Positions 24,703 through 32,271 of a stretch of DNA of 64,000 nucleotides are shown piece by piece (within the stretch, counting starts at the first letter, position 1; the number at the start of each line of letters is the position of its first letter). Location: assembly GCF_037023145.1 (NCBI RefSeq), contig NZ_CP146094.1:124001-188000 (forward strand), given 5' to 3'. This stretch comes from Ralstonia sp. RRA (GTDB lineage: Bacteria; Pseudomonadota; Gammaproteobacteria; Burkholderiales; Burkholderiaceae). Made by a program: the position numbers and the translations under genes. Below the pieces are notes generated by a model. It had not been told where the DNA came from, ran no database searches, and saw nothing but the letters and a program-made list of their open reading frames with translations.

Positions 24703-25062
24703 TCAGTGCGACTGAGCCTGATTTCGCTTCGCCTCGATCTTCAGCGTGGCAATACGGCTCTCTGCCTGCATTTGCAGAAGCTTGCTGACGCTCTCTTCAT
24801 TAGCACGACTTCCCACCGCCGCTTGGCCGATGGGCGTACTGATCCGCCAAGCGAGAAGTCCCATCAGCAGTGCGCCCGCGACTGCGCCACCCATGCGCAC
24901 CAGTGCCACCTTGCGGCGGGTTCCCATGAGGACTGGCAGAAGCATTGACATCACGCAGACGGCGATGAACAAAACCGAGACTGGGTTAGCCCCGTACAGA
25001 CCGAAGTACACAGCTGCAGCCCCCAGAAGGACCGAACCGAAGTAGGTAGAGGTAGTCGTCAT
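24703..25062 (-). CDS. Small inner-membrane protein
   Basis: 119 aa with three membrane helices (about 8-26, 28-48, 54-74) and a helical, charged C-terminal tail. CGGGAAAAACGA lies before ATG 25062. Its stop is fused to the initiation cassette of the next gene. Function unknown. Confidence 0.63.
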   Translation of the reverse strand: MTTTSTYFGSVLLGAAAVYFGLYGANPVSVLFIAVCVMSMLLPVLMGTRRKVALVRMGGAVAGALLMGLLAWRISTPIGQAAVGSRANEESVSKLLQMQAESRIATLKIEAKRNQAQSH

Positions 25063-25077
25063 TTCGTTTTTCCCGAT

Positions 25078-25521
25078 CTAGTCGCAGTTGGGACCAAGGA
25101 CCATGAGCAGCGCCCCAGAAGCGGGACTTTCCCCAATCCCGAGGGTGTCCAGCACGCGATTGGTGGCCGACAGCGGGTAGGCGCCTTGCTGAAGCATGCT
25201 CAACTCGCCGGGCTCCAAGCCCTTCCCTGCCAAATAGCCCACGTACTCTGCTTTCGCTGAGTCGCTCACTCCGTAATCGAGACCCAGTTGGTCCGTGCAC
25301 CAGGCCTCATCTACGATGTCGCGGAGCATGTCCTGACAAGCTGGCGCTCCAGCAACAGGCAGAACCCAGCCATCCAGATAGTTGCAAGACATGCCTCCGC
25401 ATGGATGGCTACGCAGCTCCGCCCAATCCTGCCCCTCTGGCTGCTCCGCCGCCGCTGGCAGGAACCACACCAAATCCCACCATCGTTTTGTGTGGTCGGA
25501 GATTTCGTGAACCAGTCGCAT
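25078..25521 (-). CDS. Unknown soluble protein with several Cys
   Basis: 147 aa with five Cys spread through the chain (CGGMSCNYLDG, PACQDML, EAWCTDQ, GPNCD). No signal peptide, so zinc or cytoplasmic use is more likely than disulfides. CCAGGAAAAAAC cassette before ATG 25521. Function unknown. Confidence 0.6.
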   Translation of the reverse strand: MRLVHEISDHTKRWWDLVWFLPAAAEQPEGQDWAELRSHPCGGMSCNYLDGWVLPVAGAPACQDMLRDIVDEAWCTDQLGLDYGVSDSAKAEYVGYLAGKGLEPGELSMLQQGAYPLSATNRVLDTLGIGESPASGALLMVLGPNCD

Positions 25522-25573
25522 GTTTTTTCCTGGTCAGATCGCGTTACAGACCCGCAGCTTGGTAACTTTCCTG

Positions 25574-25780
25574 CTATTCGGCCGTCAAACCCATGTTGGT
25601 CTCACGACGCCCCGCCGCGCCAGACTTCACACAACGAAGGCAATAGTCAAGGCGCCCATGCGATCGCCACCCGCCGCTCTTCAGTGATGCTCGCACCTGG
25701 CCCTTCGCCACATCCGATTGCGAGTGCATCTCTGTGACTCCACAGCCGTCACATGTCCATTGAATCCACGTTTCCAACAT
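25574..25780 (-). CDS. Small zinc-ribbon protein
   Basis: 68 aa with CDGCG at residues 10-14 and CLRC at 47-50, a two-knuckle zinc ribbon. The segment between is basic (GQVRASLKSGGWRSHGR). CACGAAAAAAG lies before ATG 25780. Possibly nucleic-acid or protein binding. Confidence 0.65.
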   Translation of the reverse strand: MLETWIQWTCDGCGVTEMHSQSDVAKGQVRASLKSGGWRSHGRLDYCLRCVKSGAAGRRETNMGLTAE

Positions 25781-25920
25781 CGCGATCTTTTTTCGTGGTC
25801 AGAGTTACGGCATCGAGGCCGTTGCGCGTTCCTTGATGCGTCGAGTCATCACATCGCCCCAGCCTGGCCACTGCATGAGGTCGACCACCCCCTACGTTTC
25901 AGCGACCAGGCGTTTTCCCT
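25781..25920 (-). other. Short intergenic stretch with a possible micro-ORF
   Basis: Contains the initiation cassette of the gene at 25780 and a 23-codon frame MQWPGWGDVMTRRIKERATA... (stop near 25812). A GGGG run lies upstream of the possible start. Too short to call as a gene. Confidence 0.3.
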
Positions 25921-26052
25921 TCACTTTGCTCGGTTCCGGTTCACATGCGTTTCTGCTGGCTTCTCTGTCTTCAGGAAGAAGGCGGCGACCAGCATTAGCA
26001 GCAGCCCTGCTCCAGCTACGATGACAACTACGTCAAATGGAATGTCAGGCAT
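25921..26052 (-). CDS. 43-residue single-pass membrane protein
   Basis: ATG 26052 is preceded by GGAAAAGGAGGGGGG. The product MPDIPFDVVVIVAGAGLLLM... has one membrane helix (about 8-27) and a basic tail ending NRNRAK. Size, ribosome site and hydrophobic helix make it a credible small gene. Function unknown. Confidence 0.6.
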   Translation of the reverse strand: MPDIPFDVVVIVAGAGLLLMLVAAFFLKTEKPAETHVNRNRAK

Positions 26053-26086
26053 CCCCCCTCCTTTTCCGAGGTCTACAGTAGATACG

Positions 26087-26392
26087 TCATGCGAAACGAG
26101 TCATTAGGCACAAGACCCCGGCGAATGCGGCAGCTAATACCAGTCCATTCCAAGCCCTGCCCGGCATGCCTAGATGAAATGACGCACCTGCCACTACCGC
26201 TTGGCTCACCACCATCAAAGCGAGCAGGGGTCTTGGATCCTTCCCAAATGCCACACCGATAAGGCCAAGAGTTATGCTGCTGTAGGATATTGCAGCAGCC
26301 ACAATGAACAGCCACTTCGCCCAGTTTGGGCCGTCACCGACGTCGCGGCTTTCGTCAAAGAAGCGAAGGCGAGTGAGGTCTTTGAGCTTCAC
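26087..26392 (-). CDS. Small inner-membrane protein
   Basis: 101 aa from GTG 26392 (TGGAAAATTTT upstream). Three membrane helices (about 26-46, 54-74, 80-98) after a charged N-terminus. Function unknown. It is the gene after the membrane protein at 26409, with 16 bp between them. Confidence 0.62.
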   Translation of the reverse strand: MKLKDLTRLRFFDESRDVGDGPNWAKWLFIVAAAISYSSITLGLIGVAFGKDPRPLLALMVVSQAVVAGASFHLGMPGRAWNGLVLAAAFAGVLCLMTRFA

Positions 26393-26408
26393 AAAATTTT
26401 CCAGTCAA

Positions 26409-26792
26409 TTACCTGATCGTGAAATCCCACGTCAGAGCGAAAATCGCCATAAGAATCACGCCGCCTACGTAGCCGATAGCGAACCCACCCGCAAGCGAGC
26501 TAGCTCGCGCCCTCCCTGTTTCCCCGTCCATTCTGGACACGATCGACATTTGCAGAACGCAAGGTACTGCAACCCCAAGGGGACTCACGAAAGTAGCGAT
26601 AGATTTGGTCCAGCCTAGGAAGTACACAACGTAGATGCACGCCACCATAAACACCGCGCACATTACTGCAGCGAGTAGGACCAGCTTTGATTCCTTGTCC
26701 ATGTGGGCAGTGTCGCTAAGTGTAAATTTCGGCGCAGACCTGATCTGGGGCCGCTGATCGAACACCGATTGGAGCGGGAATCGCTTACTCAT
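26409..26792 (-). CDS. Inner-membrane protein, paralogue of 36208-36594
   Basis: 127 aa. N-terminal motif MSKRFPLQSVFDQ, then three membrane helices (about 38-60, 66-84, 100-122) with SPLGVAVPC and SRMDGETGRARASS between them. The protein at 36208 shares the same order (MSTRFPIKSVFES, SPLGVALPC, SRMNGETRRSQASA). A duplicated membrane family private to this element seems likely; function unknown. Confidence 0.68.
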   Translation of the reverse strand: MSKRFPLQSVFDQRPQIRSAPKFTLSDTAHMDKESKLVLLAAVMCAVFMVACIYVVYFLGWTKSIATFVSPLGVAVPCVLQMSIVSRMDGETGRARASSLAGGFAIGYVGGVILMAIFALTWDFTIR

Positions 26793-26834
26793 CCTGTTGT
26801 CCTGATAATTGGTGCCTTCTATGGGCTTCTTCCG

Positions 26835-27032
26835 TTAGGTTGATTCCAGCACGAAGGCTTGGTGTGCACCATACTCGGCAAGGACAGCCCGGGCATGCTC
26901 CAGCACTTCGGAACGCGGGGCCAATTCTGAGGTTGCCACGTCAGGCGCGTTGACCAGTGCGGCCAGGGCGGCTCCCAAAGCATTCCGCCCTTCCAGAAGG
27001 CGCTTGTAATCTCGCTCGCACATTTGGATCAC
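26835..27032 (-). CDS. 65-aa helical protein, copy 2 of a duplicate
   Basis: Starts at GTG 27032 with AAAGGAAAAG about 4-5 bp upstream. The product is identical to that of 20988-21185 except for one residue (Glu44). The ~300-bp repeated leader lies directly upstream, unlike copy 1, which follows the PilV-like gene. Function unknown. Confidence 0.67.
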   Translation of the reverse strand: MIQMCERDYKRLLEGRNALGAALAALVNAPDVATSELAPRSEVLEHARAVLAEYGAHQAFVLEST

Positions 27033-27340
27033 GATTCTTTTCCTTTGAGTTCTGGCCCGAGAGCGCAACAGGAGCGCTTCTGCTCGGGTCCACCCTCGGT
27101 ATCCCACATCTTGCTCGAAGATTGCCGACATTCTAGGGCCTGCAAACGCCGAAATTCGCGGCCAAAGAGCATTAACGGCAGTTCGCCATGGAACTTCAGC
27201 GTGGACCGTATCAACTCAGAAACGAGATTGGTGCATCTTGACGATGCGGAAGAGCGTCCGTCCTGCACTTACAGCCCTCCGCGCTTCAGCCGAAGGTCTT
27301 TCTGGAATCGCGCAGCGGCACGATTTTCGGTCGGTTAGCC
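27033..27340 (-). repeat. ~300-bp repeated leader, copy B2
   Basis: Counterpart of 18045-18350. The hairpin AGCGCTCCTGTTGCGCT near the 3' end is conserved with compensating loop changes. It starts right after a terminator (27341-27384), so it probably contains the promoter for the minus-strand genes from 27032 downwards. Confidence 0.72.
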
Positions 27341-27384
27341 CAAAAGAAAAACCCGCCGGGGCCCCTAGTGGGACCCACGGCGGG
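27341..27384 (-). terminator. Rho-independent terminator
   Basis: Minus strand: a GC-rich stem, CCCGCCG...CGGCGGG, with a partly paired inner part (GGGTCCCAC/GGGGCCCC), followed by TTTTTCTTTTG. It lies 26 bp after the stop of the 427-aa gene and ends that transcript. Confidence 0.85.
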
Positions 27385-27409
27385 CGTGATGGCTTGTTGA
27401 AGACTACCT

Positions 27410-28693
27410 TCAGAACGAAGGTGGCGCGGGGGCGTCGTCGTCACCCTCGATGCAAAAGAACGTGGGATCTGCGCCGAGCCTTGCTGCTTCGACATCCAAC
27501 TGGGACTGGGTCAGATGCTCATCCGATACCACGATGAGATCTCCCCCAATGTAGCCGCCCTCTCGGCAGGCCTTGCCAATTTCCTCCAACGAAATCGTGG
27601 AGAGGTCGATATCGTCGTCGTGCAATACCGTGTACTGCAGCACGGCTTTTCGTACCTCGGTTAATCCCGGGGTACTCGAGGCTCCGTTTGCTTCCAATGC
27701 AGATTTTGCTTGGAAAGCCTCCCAGGTTGCTGCGGCACGATCGAACAGAGTCGCTACCTGCTCCAGTGACAGTCCCATGGAGTCCGCCAGGGCCTTCTTG
27801 TCCAACGAATTCTGGGTCGCCAGGATCTCGGCCAGCAGCCGCGGGAACTGGACGTCATCACGCTCCCATGGCGTTCGTGCTACCTGCGAAACTGTCGCGC
27901 TTTCCTGATTGGAAGCTGTGTGCCGGATGCCTCGCTGCACGTCGCCCACGATGAACTTCGGGTTCTGTGCCTCAAACCAGCGCCAAACAGTCTCCGTTTC
28001 GACACCCTTGGAGAAGTGCAGGAACGCCCCGTCAAGATTGCGGCCATCCTCGGTAACGGGGACGTCGCGGAGGGCATCCCAAAGCCCGTATAACTCGCTG
28101 AGCGTGCGCAGCGGCAATGAGCCATAGCCGTTTGCTGTACGCCAGGCATTGTGGGAAGACGATTCTGTGTCGGTCCACGCTTTCATCTGCGCGTATGGTC
28201 CATACGTGATGTCAGCAATATCACCGTTGCGCCACTCTTCCGCTTTGAAGAGGCCATTCCCTTCATTTCGAATGATGAAGCCCGAATCGGTCCCGTCATC
28301 GTACAGATAGGTCTGGCACTCTCCGGGGCCTGGGATTTCGTTTTCCGGATTTTCTCCATCTGCCCGCCCGGCACGATGTCCCTGGAATGTTGACCACGCT
28401 TCATCGCTTGTTTCAGGTCGGTATCCCAGATTCTTCCAGGCCAGTACGCCACGGACATAGCCCGCGGCATAGACACGATCAGGATGTTGATCCATTTCAC
28501 GTACCTTTGCCCGCTCTGCCTCGGCAGTTCCATCGTGGAATCCCCAGTTAAATCGCACACGGTCTGGAAAGGAAGAGTCGTTCGTCGGCTTTTGCGAGAC
28601 TTCCGGCGTGCCCTCCTCGAGCACGCGATTGACGTTGAGGCCGGAAGGCTCGATTACGACTTGGGTACTCGACTCGGGCTTGATGTTCAGCAT
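27410..28693 (-). CDS. Large unknown soluble protein
   Basis: 427 aa from ATG 28693 (GTAGGAGCAGGAAT upstream). No signal peptide or membrane segment. Parts: a Pro/Ser-rich N-terminal ~50 residues; a helical segment with DRVYAAGYVRGVLAWKNLGY; a middle domain with SGFIIRNEGNGLFKAEEWRN; a late helix pair with ADSMGLSLEQVATLF that recalls a helix-turn-helix; and an acidic Pro-rich end. It has its own leader of the type shared with 30091-30185 and its own terminator. No family recognised. Confidence 0.7.
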   Translation of the reverse strand: MLNIKPESSTQVVIEPSGLNVNRVLEEGTPEVSQKPTNDSSFPDRVRFNWGFHDGTAEAERAKVREMDQHPDRVYAAGYVRGVLAWKNLGYRPETSDEAWSTFQGHRAGRADGENPENEIPGPGECQTYLYDDGTDSGFIIRNEGNGLFKAEEWRNGDIADITYGPYAQMKAWTDTESSSHNAWRTANGYGSLPLRTLSELYGLWDALRDVPVTEDGRNLDGAFLHFSKGVETETVWRWFEAQNPKFIVGDVQRGIRHTASNQESATVSQVARTPWERDDVQFPRLLAEILATQNSLDKKALADSMGLSLEQVATLFDRAAATWEAFQAKSALEANGASSTPGLTEVRKAVLQYTVLHDDDIDLSTISLEEIGKACREGGYIGGDLIVVSDEHLTQSQLDVEAARLGADPTFFCIEGDDDAPAPPSF

Positions 28694-28790
28694 ATTCCTG
28701 CTCCTACAAAGAAAATTGCGAAGCAGGTGCCCCCACGGGGTCACAAGCCCCGCATGGGTTAAAGACGTCCACCAGGTGGTGAACAGAACC
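28694..28790 (-). promoter_or_regulatory. Structured leader, type C copy 1
   Basis: On the minus strand a first hairpin (CCACCTGGTGG) is followed by CCCATGCGGGGCTTGTGACC... with stem CCCAYG-GGGG / CCCC-GTGGG, then CCTGCTTCGC and AGGAGCAGGAAT-ATG. The same order and most bases recur at 30091-30185 before another gene. A cis-regulatory RNA is a reasonable inference. Confidence 0.65.
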
Positions 28791-28942
28791 GCGGCTCAGA
28801 GGCCGCGTTGGTTGGCTTCAATCCGGCGGCTACTGCGCCGGCGAGCTCCCTGCAAAACGGACGACCTCCGCGATTCGTCGGTAAACCTGGTTACCTATGT
28901 CGACGTCTCTGGAGGTTGGCCGCTGAAACCTGGCCCGGCGGG

Positions 28943-29530
28943 TTACTTCCCAAGCTCAGCCAGCACATCATCGTCACTGATTTCGGCAACCTCAGTACCG
29001 CCATCCATGCCGAGGAACTTCAGTTCGCCCTCGAGCTCGCGCTCAGCCTGAGCGACCCATACCTGCCGCACAGCCCTTTCCTCTTCGGATCCGGCTGTTG
29101 CGAGCCGGGCGCGCTCACGCAATAAGCGCTCATGGAGTGCCACTAAATGCGACGTGTCTGCACTCTGATTTCGGTTGGCCACGCCAGGTGATTGATGCTG
29201 GTCACCGACACTGGGTGGAAACACTGCATCGGGCGGCAATTCCGTCCAACCGAATTGCACACGCCGAGCATCGGGCTTGATTGCAAGAACTTCCTTGTAC
29301 CGCGCGAGGCGCGGAGCGTTGTTCCGGTGGTTAGCCTGGAGCAACTCTCGCATTTCGCTGACTGGCAGACCCTTGTCTACCGCGTACTCGGCCAGCCTGG
29401 CAGGATCTCCAAGCAGCTGCTCACGCTTGGCTTGTTCCTGCTCCATCGTCAGCACCCGCGCCGTCAACTGCCGCTTGTTCAACCCGACGATCTCGGTGTC
29501 AAACTCTGCCGTGTCCGATTTCATGTTCAT
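28943..29530 (-). CDS. Unknown helical coiled-coil protein
   Basis: 195 aa from ATG 29530 (GGAGGGGTACGG upstream). Begins MNMKSDTAEFDTEIVGLNKR with a long helix (LTMEQEQAKREQLLGD) and a second coiled coil near the C-terminus (RLLRERARLATAGSEEERAV). No membrane segment. A long hairpin with stem GGGGCACGAG/CTCGTGCTCC (about 29544-29585) sits before its start. No family recognised. Confidence 0.66.
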   Translation of the reverse strand: MNMKSDTAEFDTEIVGLNKRQLTARVLTMEQEQAKREQLLGDPARLAEYAVDKGLPVSEMRELLQANHRNNAPRLARYKEVLAIKPDARRVQFGWTELPPDAVFPPSVGDQHQSPGVANRNQSADTSHLVALHERLLRERARLATAGSEEERAVRQVWVAQAERELEGELKFLGMDGGTEVAEISDDDVLAELGK

Positions 29531-29694
29531 TTCCGTACCCCTCCTGAAAGGAGCACGAGCAAACCCCATCAGGGCAACTCGTGCCCCAAGGCGTTGATGC
29601 TACTGCTCAGACCGTCACAATTTCTTTCCAGGAATTTCTGGAAAGAGCCTGCTCATTCTCGGCAGATCCTCTGTTGAATCGAAGGTGACACGAT

Positions 29695-29724
29695 GCCCAC
29701 AGCCGACAAATGTCGATTGTGGGC
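29695..29724. repeat. 30-bp inverted repeat between genes
   Basis: GCCCACA...TGTGGGC with an inner CGACA/TGTCG pairing forms a nearly perfect hairpin 16 bp after the gene ending at 29740. There is no U-tract, so it may be a transcript-stabilising or protein-binding site. Confidence 0.55.
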
Positions 29725-29739
29725 ACGGTGCGGCTTGCA

Positions 29740-30090
29740 TTAGAGCTTGCGCCACGTCTCGCGGCGGATTGGATTGAACACCCAGTTCGCTTCCAAATCA
29801 CCGAACTTCGCATCCACCACCTCTGCCGGCAGCCGTCCGAGAACGATTGCCTGGAAAGTAGCGTCATCCAGAGAGAGCCCGACCTTCGTCACTTGCTCTG
29901 CATAGGTCTTGTAGAACAAGTCCTTACAACGCATCAAGTAATCGCTTGGTTTGGGCAGCGGCAGCTCGAGGAGGTGAGCCATGACCGCTTCGGACTGGTA
30001 CAGCACTGCAGCGTTGCGAATCACCAGCACCAGCGACAGAAGGCCTCCAGTTACCTGGACATCATGCGGGTGAAGCTTATTGATCGACAT
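29740..30090 (-). CDS. Unknown soluble protein with type C leader
   Basis: 116 aa from ATG 30090 (CGGAGCAGGAA upstream). Helical, beginning MSINKLHPHDVQVTGGLLSL and ending FNPIRRETWRKL. No signal peptide. It has the structured leader shared with the 427-aa gene. No family recognised. Confidence 0.66.
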   Translation of the reverse strand: MSINKLHPHDVQVTGGLLSLVLVIRNAAVLYQSEAVMAHLLELPLPKPSDYLMRCKDLFYKTYAEQVTKVGLSLDDATFQAIVLGRLPAEVVDAKFGDLEANWVFNPIRRETWRKL

Positions 30091-30185
30091 TTCCTGCTCC
30101 GAAAAGGAATCAGCGAAGCAGGCGCCCCATGGGGTCACTAGCCCCGCATGGGTTGAAGAGATCCACCTGGCGGTGAATAGAACCG
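30091..30185 (-). promoter_or_regulatory. Structured leader, type C copy 2
   Basis: Minus strand: a GGTGGATCTCTTCAA block, then CCCATGCGGGGCTAGTGACC with CCCCATGG closing the stem, then CGCCTGCTTCGC and GGAGCAGGAA-ATG. It aligns base for base with most of 28694-28790; differences fall mostly in loops. Confidence 0.65.
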
Positions 30186-30311
30186 CAGCCGGTTGGCAGC
30201 GGCAGGCTGGCATTCGGCCCAGCTACCGTTGGAATTCGTTGGAAGGATAGCACGACAATTCCCAACAGGAATCTGTTTGTTTCTCCACCTTCAAACCGTT
30301 CTTGGGCAGGC

Positions 30312-30339
30312 TTGAACGCCGAACATTGTTCGGTATCGT
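30312..30339 (+). promoter_or_regulatory. Promoter with operator in its spacer
   Basis: TTGAAC at 30312-30317 and TATCGT at 30334-30339 are 16 bp apart. The spacer contains the palindrome CCGAACATTGTTCGG (30319-30333). The start codon of the first gene is at 30398. An autoregulator, for example the XRE-type product at 31015, could act here. Confidence 0.6.
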
Positions 30340-30397
30340 TTGATCTGTGATCGGCGCCACGGCGCAATGCCCGCGCAAACCATCTTGAGAGTGAAGA

Positions 30398-30601
30398 ATG
30401 CGTACCGAACAGGAAGTGATTGACCAAACCAATGCCCTTGCGCGAAAGCTCTACGAGATCCGCGGGTACACGGCACCCGAGGGCTACCGATTCGATCGTG
30501 CGACCCATCCGCACGAAGCGGAGGCATGGCAAGGGGCCTGCGCCGCACAGGTCATGTTGACCGACACCGACCCCGAAGACGCTTTGTCCAATCTCGAATA
30601 A
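30398..30601 (+). CDS. Unknown small protein, first gene of the plus operon
   Basis: 67 aa, acidic and helical (MRTEQEVIDQTNALARKLYE), with no membrane segment. GAGAGTGAAG precedes ATG 30398. Begins a five-gene operon running to 32003. Confidence 0.65.
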   Translation: MRTEQEVIDQTNALARKLYEIRGYTAPEGYRFDRATHPHEAEAWQGACAAQVMLTDTDPEDALSNLE

Positions 30602-30625
30602 CGAAGTGAGAGCCAGAAGACGAAC

Positions 30626-31015
30626 ATGGCAAACCCCACTATTGACCGCATTCTCGAAACGAAGGGCATCAATGAGGCCTACAGTGCTGCGTGCCAGCTC
30701 ATTCGCGACCAGCAGGCCGAAATGAACGCCTTGTATGCCTCTCGATTTTTCGAGGTGCGCGTGCTCGACGACGGTAAGAAGAAGCTGTGGCCAACCACAG
30801 AAGCTGCGATCAGCCGGGCATTCGACCTGCAGGACTGCTTTGACGGGCCGCTCCCGGACTTTTTCTACTGCGATCAGGATGGTCAGTTGCATGCAGTGTC
30901 AGTGGGCGCACAGAGGCCCATGAATACGGATGAAGAGTGCCCGTTTCACTATGCTTCGTCGGCCCTGCTGGCCAACGGCCAGGTCGTCGGCCACGTCATC
31001 TACACGGATCACTGA
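30626..31015 (+). CDS. Unknown soluble protein
   Basis: 129 aa: a helical N-terminus (DRILETKGINEAYSAACQLI) then a beta-rich C-terminal half (VRVLDDGKKKLWPTTEAAIS). Its stop overlaps the next start (TGATG). No family recognised; the operon context gives no clear function. Confidence 0.66.
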   Translation: MANPTIDRILETKGINEAYSAACQLIRDQQAEMNALYASRFFEVRVLDDGKKKLWPTTEAAISRAFDLQDCFDGPLPDFFYCDQDGQLHAVSVGAQRPMNTDEECPFHYASSALLANGQVVGHVIYTDH

Positions 31016-31242
31016 TGCCGTTTCGCACTGAACGCCGGCAGGACGCACCCCGCCCTCCCGGCAATCCTCCGCCGGCCGATATCAAAGCTGCCCGGTTACG
31101 CGCTGGCATTTCCCAGGCTGCAGCTGCGCGGCTCATCTACAAGACGACTCGTGCATGGGAATTGTGGGAAGGCGGCGCACGACGCATGGACCCTGCATTC
31201 TGGGAACTGTTTCTCATCCGGATTTCGGGTAATGCTGCGTAA
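31015..31242 (+). CDS. Small XRE-type helix-turn-helix regulator
   Basis: 75 aa starting within the stop of the preceding gene. Residues 22-70 form a helix-turn-helix (AARLRAGISQAAAARLIYKT, TRAWELWEGGARRM). The product is short and basic, like plasmid-borne Cro/XRE repressors. The palindrome in the operon promoter is a natural candidate site, but this link is inferred. Confidence 0.75.
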   Translation: MPFRTERRQDAPRPPGNPPPADIKAARLRAGISQAAAARLIYKTTRAWELWEGGARRMDPAFWELFLIRISGNAA

Positions 31243-31305
31243 TGGGCATTGCTCGACGCTCGTCACGATCGCACCATGATCTGGGTTACCAAAGAGGGAA
31301 TGTCG

Positions 31306-31728
31306 ATGTCTCGATCAGCACCAGAAATCACGCGCACACGACCAGCGGGCCCTGATCACCAGGTGGTGACATCCGAGGGCGGGAAAGGAAGCTATCGACG
31401 TCGCCCGTGCGACAAGTGCCCATGGCGCGTCGACGCCGTTGGGGAGTTTCCGGCCGAGGCGTTTCGTCATTCGGCGGAGACGGCGTACGACATGAGTTCC
31501 CATACTTTTGCCTGCCACGATTCCGGCACGAGCAATCCTGCGATGTGCGCCGGCTTCCTACTTCGGGGTGCGGCACACAACCTCGCGGTCCGACTCAAGA
31601 TGGTTAGAGGCGACAGTTTCAGCGACGTGGTCGATGGCGGCCACGAGCTTCACGAGAACTATCGTGCGATGGCGATCGCAAATGGCGTGGCGCCGGACGA
31701 TCCAGTTTTGGGTGCCTGCCGGGACTGA
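31306..31728 (+). CDS. DUF6283-like Cys-motif protein
   Basis: 140 aa from ATG 31306 (AAAGAGGGAATG upstream; ATG 31300 would be too close to the site). Carries PCDKCPWRVDAVGEFP, TFACHDSGTSNPAMCAGFL, the CxxCPWR ... CH ... C pattern of DUF6283 proteins found in phages and plasmids. Probably metal-binding; function unknown. Confidence 0.7.
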   Translation: MSRSAPEITRTRPAGPDHQVVTSEGGKGSYRRRPCDKCPWRVDAVGEFPAEAFRHSAETAYDMSSHTFACHDSGTSNPAMCAGFLLRGAAHNLAVRLKMVRGDSFSDVVDGGHELHENYRAMAIANGVAPDDPVLGACRD

Positions 31729-32003
31729 TTTCGACCACGGGACTCAACAACACTGGCTATGCCAGCTGCAACCACTGCGGCGCAGAGTTTCGGTTGTTCA
31801 CCATTTTCAACCGCGACATGCAGGGGCTATGCAAGGTGTGGAAGCGCCGCCACGAGCGCGTCTGCTCGAAGAGAACACCGAAGGAGCGTCGTCAGTGGGC
31901 ACGACCTTACACCGGCACAGACCGATTTGAGAGCGCAATTACCGTCGATCTATCCCACGTTGGTTTCATCGACGCGCCGCCGTGCAAACCACGAGTGGAG
32001 TGA
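31725..32003 (+). CDS. Zinc-finger-like protein with a non-standard start
   Basis: The frame from 31725 reads LISTTGLNNTGYASCNHCGA and continues EFRLFTIFNRDMQGLCKVWK to TGA 32003. CNHCG and LCKVWKRRHERVC suggest a metal site. There is no ATG, GTG or TTG before TTG 31794, which would remove the first Cys pair. CTG 31725 overlaps the upstream stop exactly (CTGA), like the ATGA couplings nearby, so a CTG start is proposed. If wrong, the gene starts at 31794. Confidence 0.5.
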   Translation: MISTTGLNNTGYASCNHCGAEFRLFTIFNRDMQGLCKVWKRRHERVCSKRTPKERRQWARPYTGTDRFESAITVDLSHVGFIDAPPCKPRVE

Positions 32004-32097
32004 GGGTAGACGTCGGCACTCACGCTTGGGAAGACCCCGTCTGGAGCGCACCATAGCGCCTGGTGACGCACATGGGCGAGCACCCGGCTCCGCTCAG

Positions 32098-32268
32098 GTA
32101 CTAAAGTATCATTTGCTTGTGAAATTGCACTTTGGTGCAAGTCAGAAGTGATACTAAAGTATCATCCTCGCGCCGGTTGATACTTTACTACTACTTCTAC
32201 ACACCCCTTGGAAAGTTTGGAAGATGGTACTAAAGTATAATTTCGATCAGCAATGACACTTTAGTACC
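32098..32268 (+). promoter_or_regulatory. Operator repeats and promoter of hipBA
   Basis: Five copies or inverted copies of GTACTAAAGTATCAT lie at 32098-32112, 32150-32165, 32178-32190, 32227-32241 and 32254-32268. A perfect -10 box TATAAT (32236-32241) is part of the fourth. A separate inverted repeat TTGCAC-TTTG-GTGCAA is at 32125-32140. The last operator ends 3 bp before ATG 32272, and no Shine-Dalgarno is visible. This fits HipB-type autorepression. Confidence 0.78.
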
Positions 32269-32271
32269 ACC

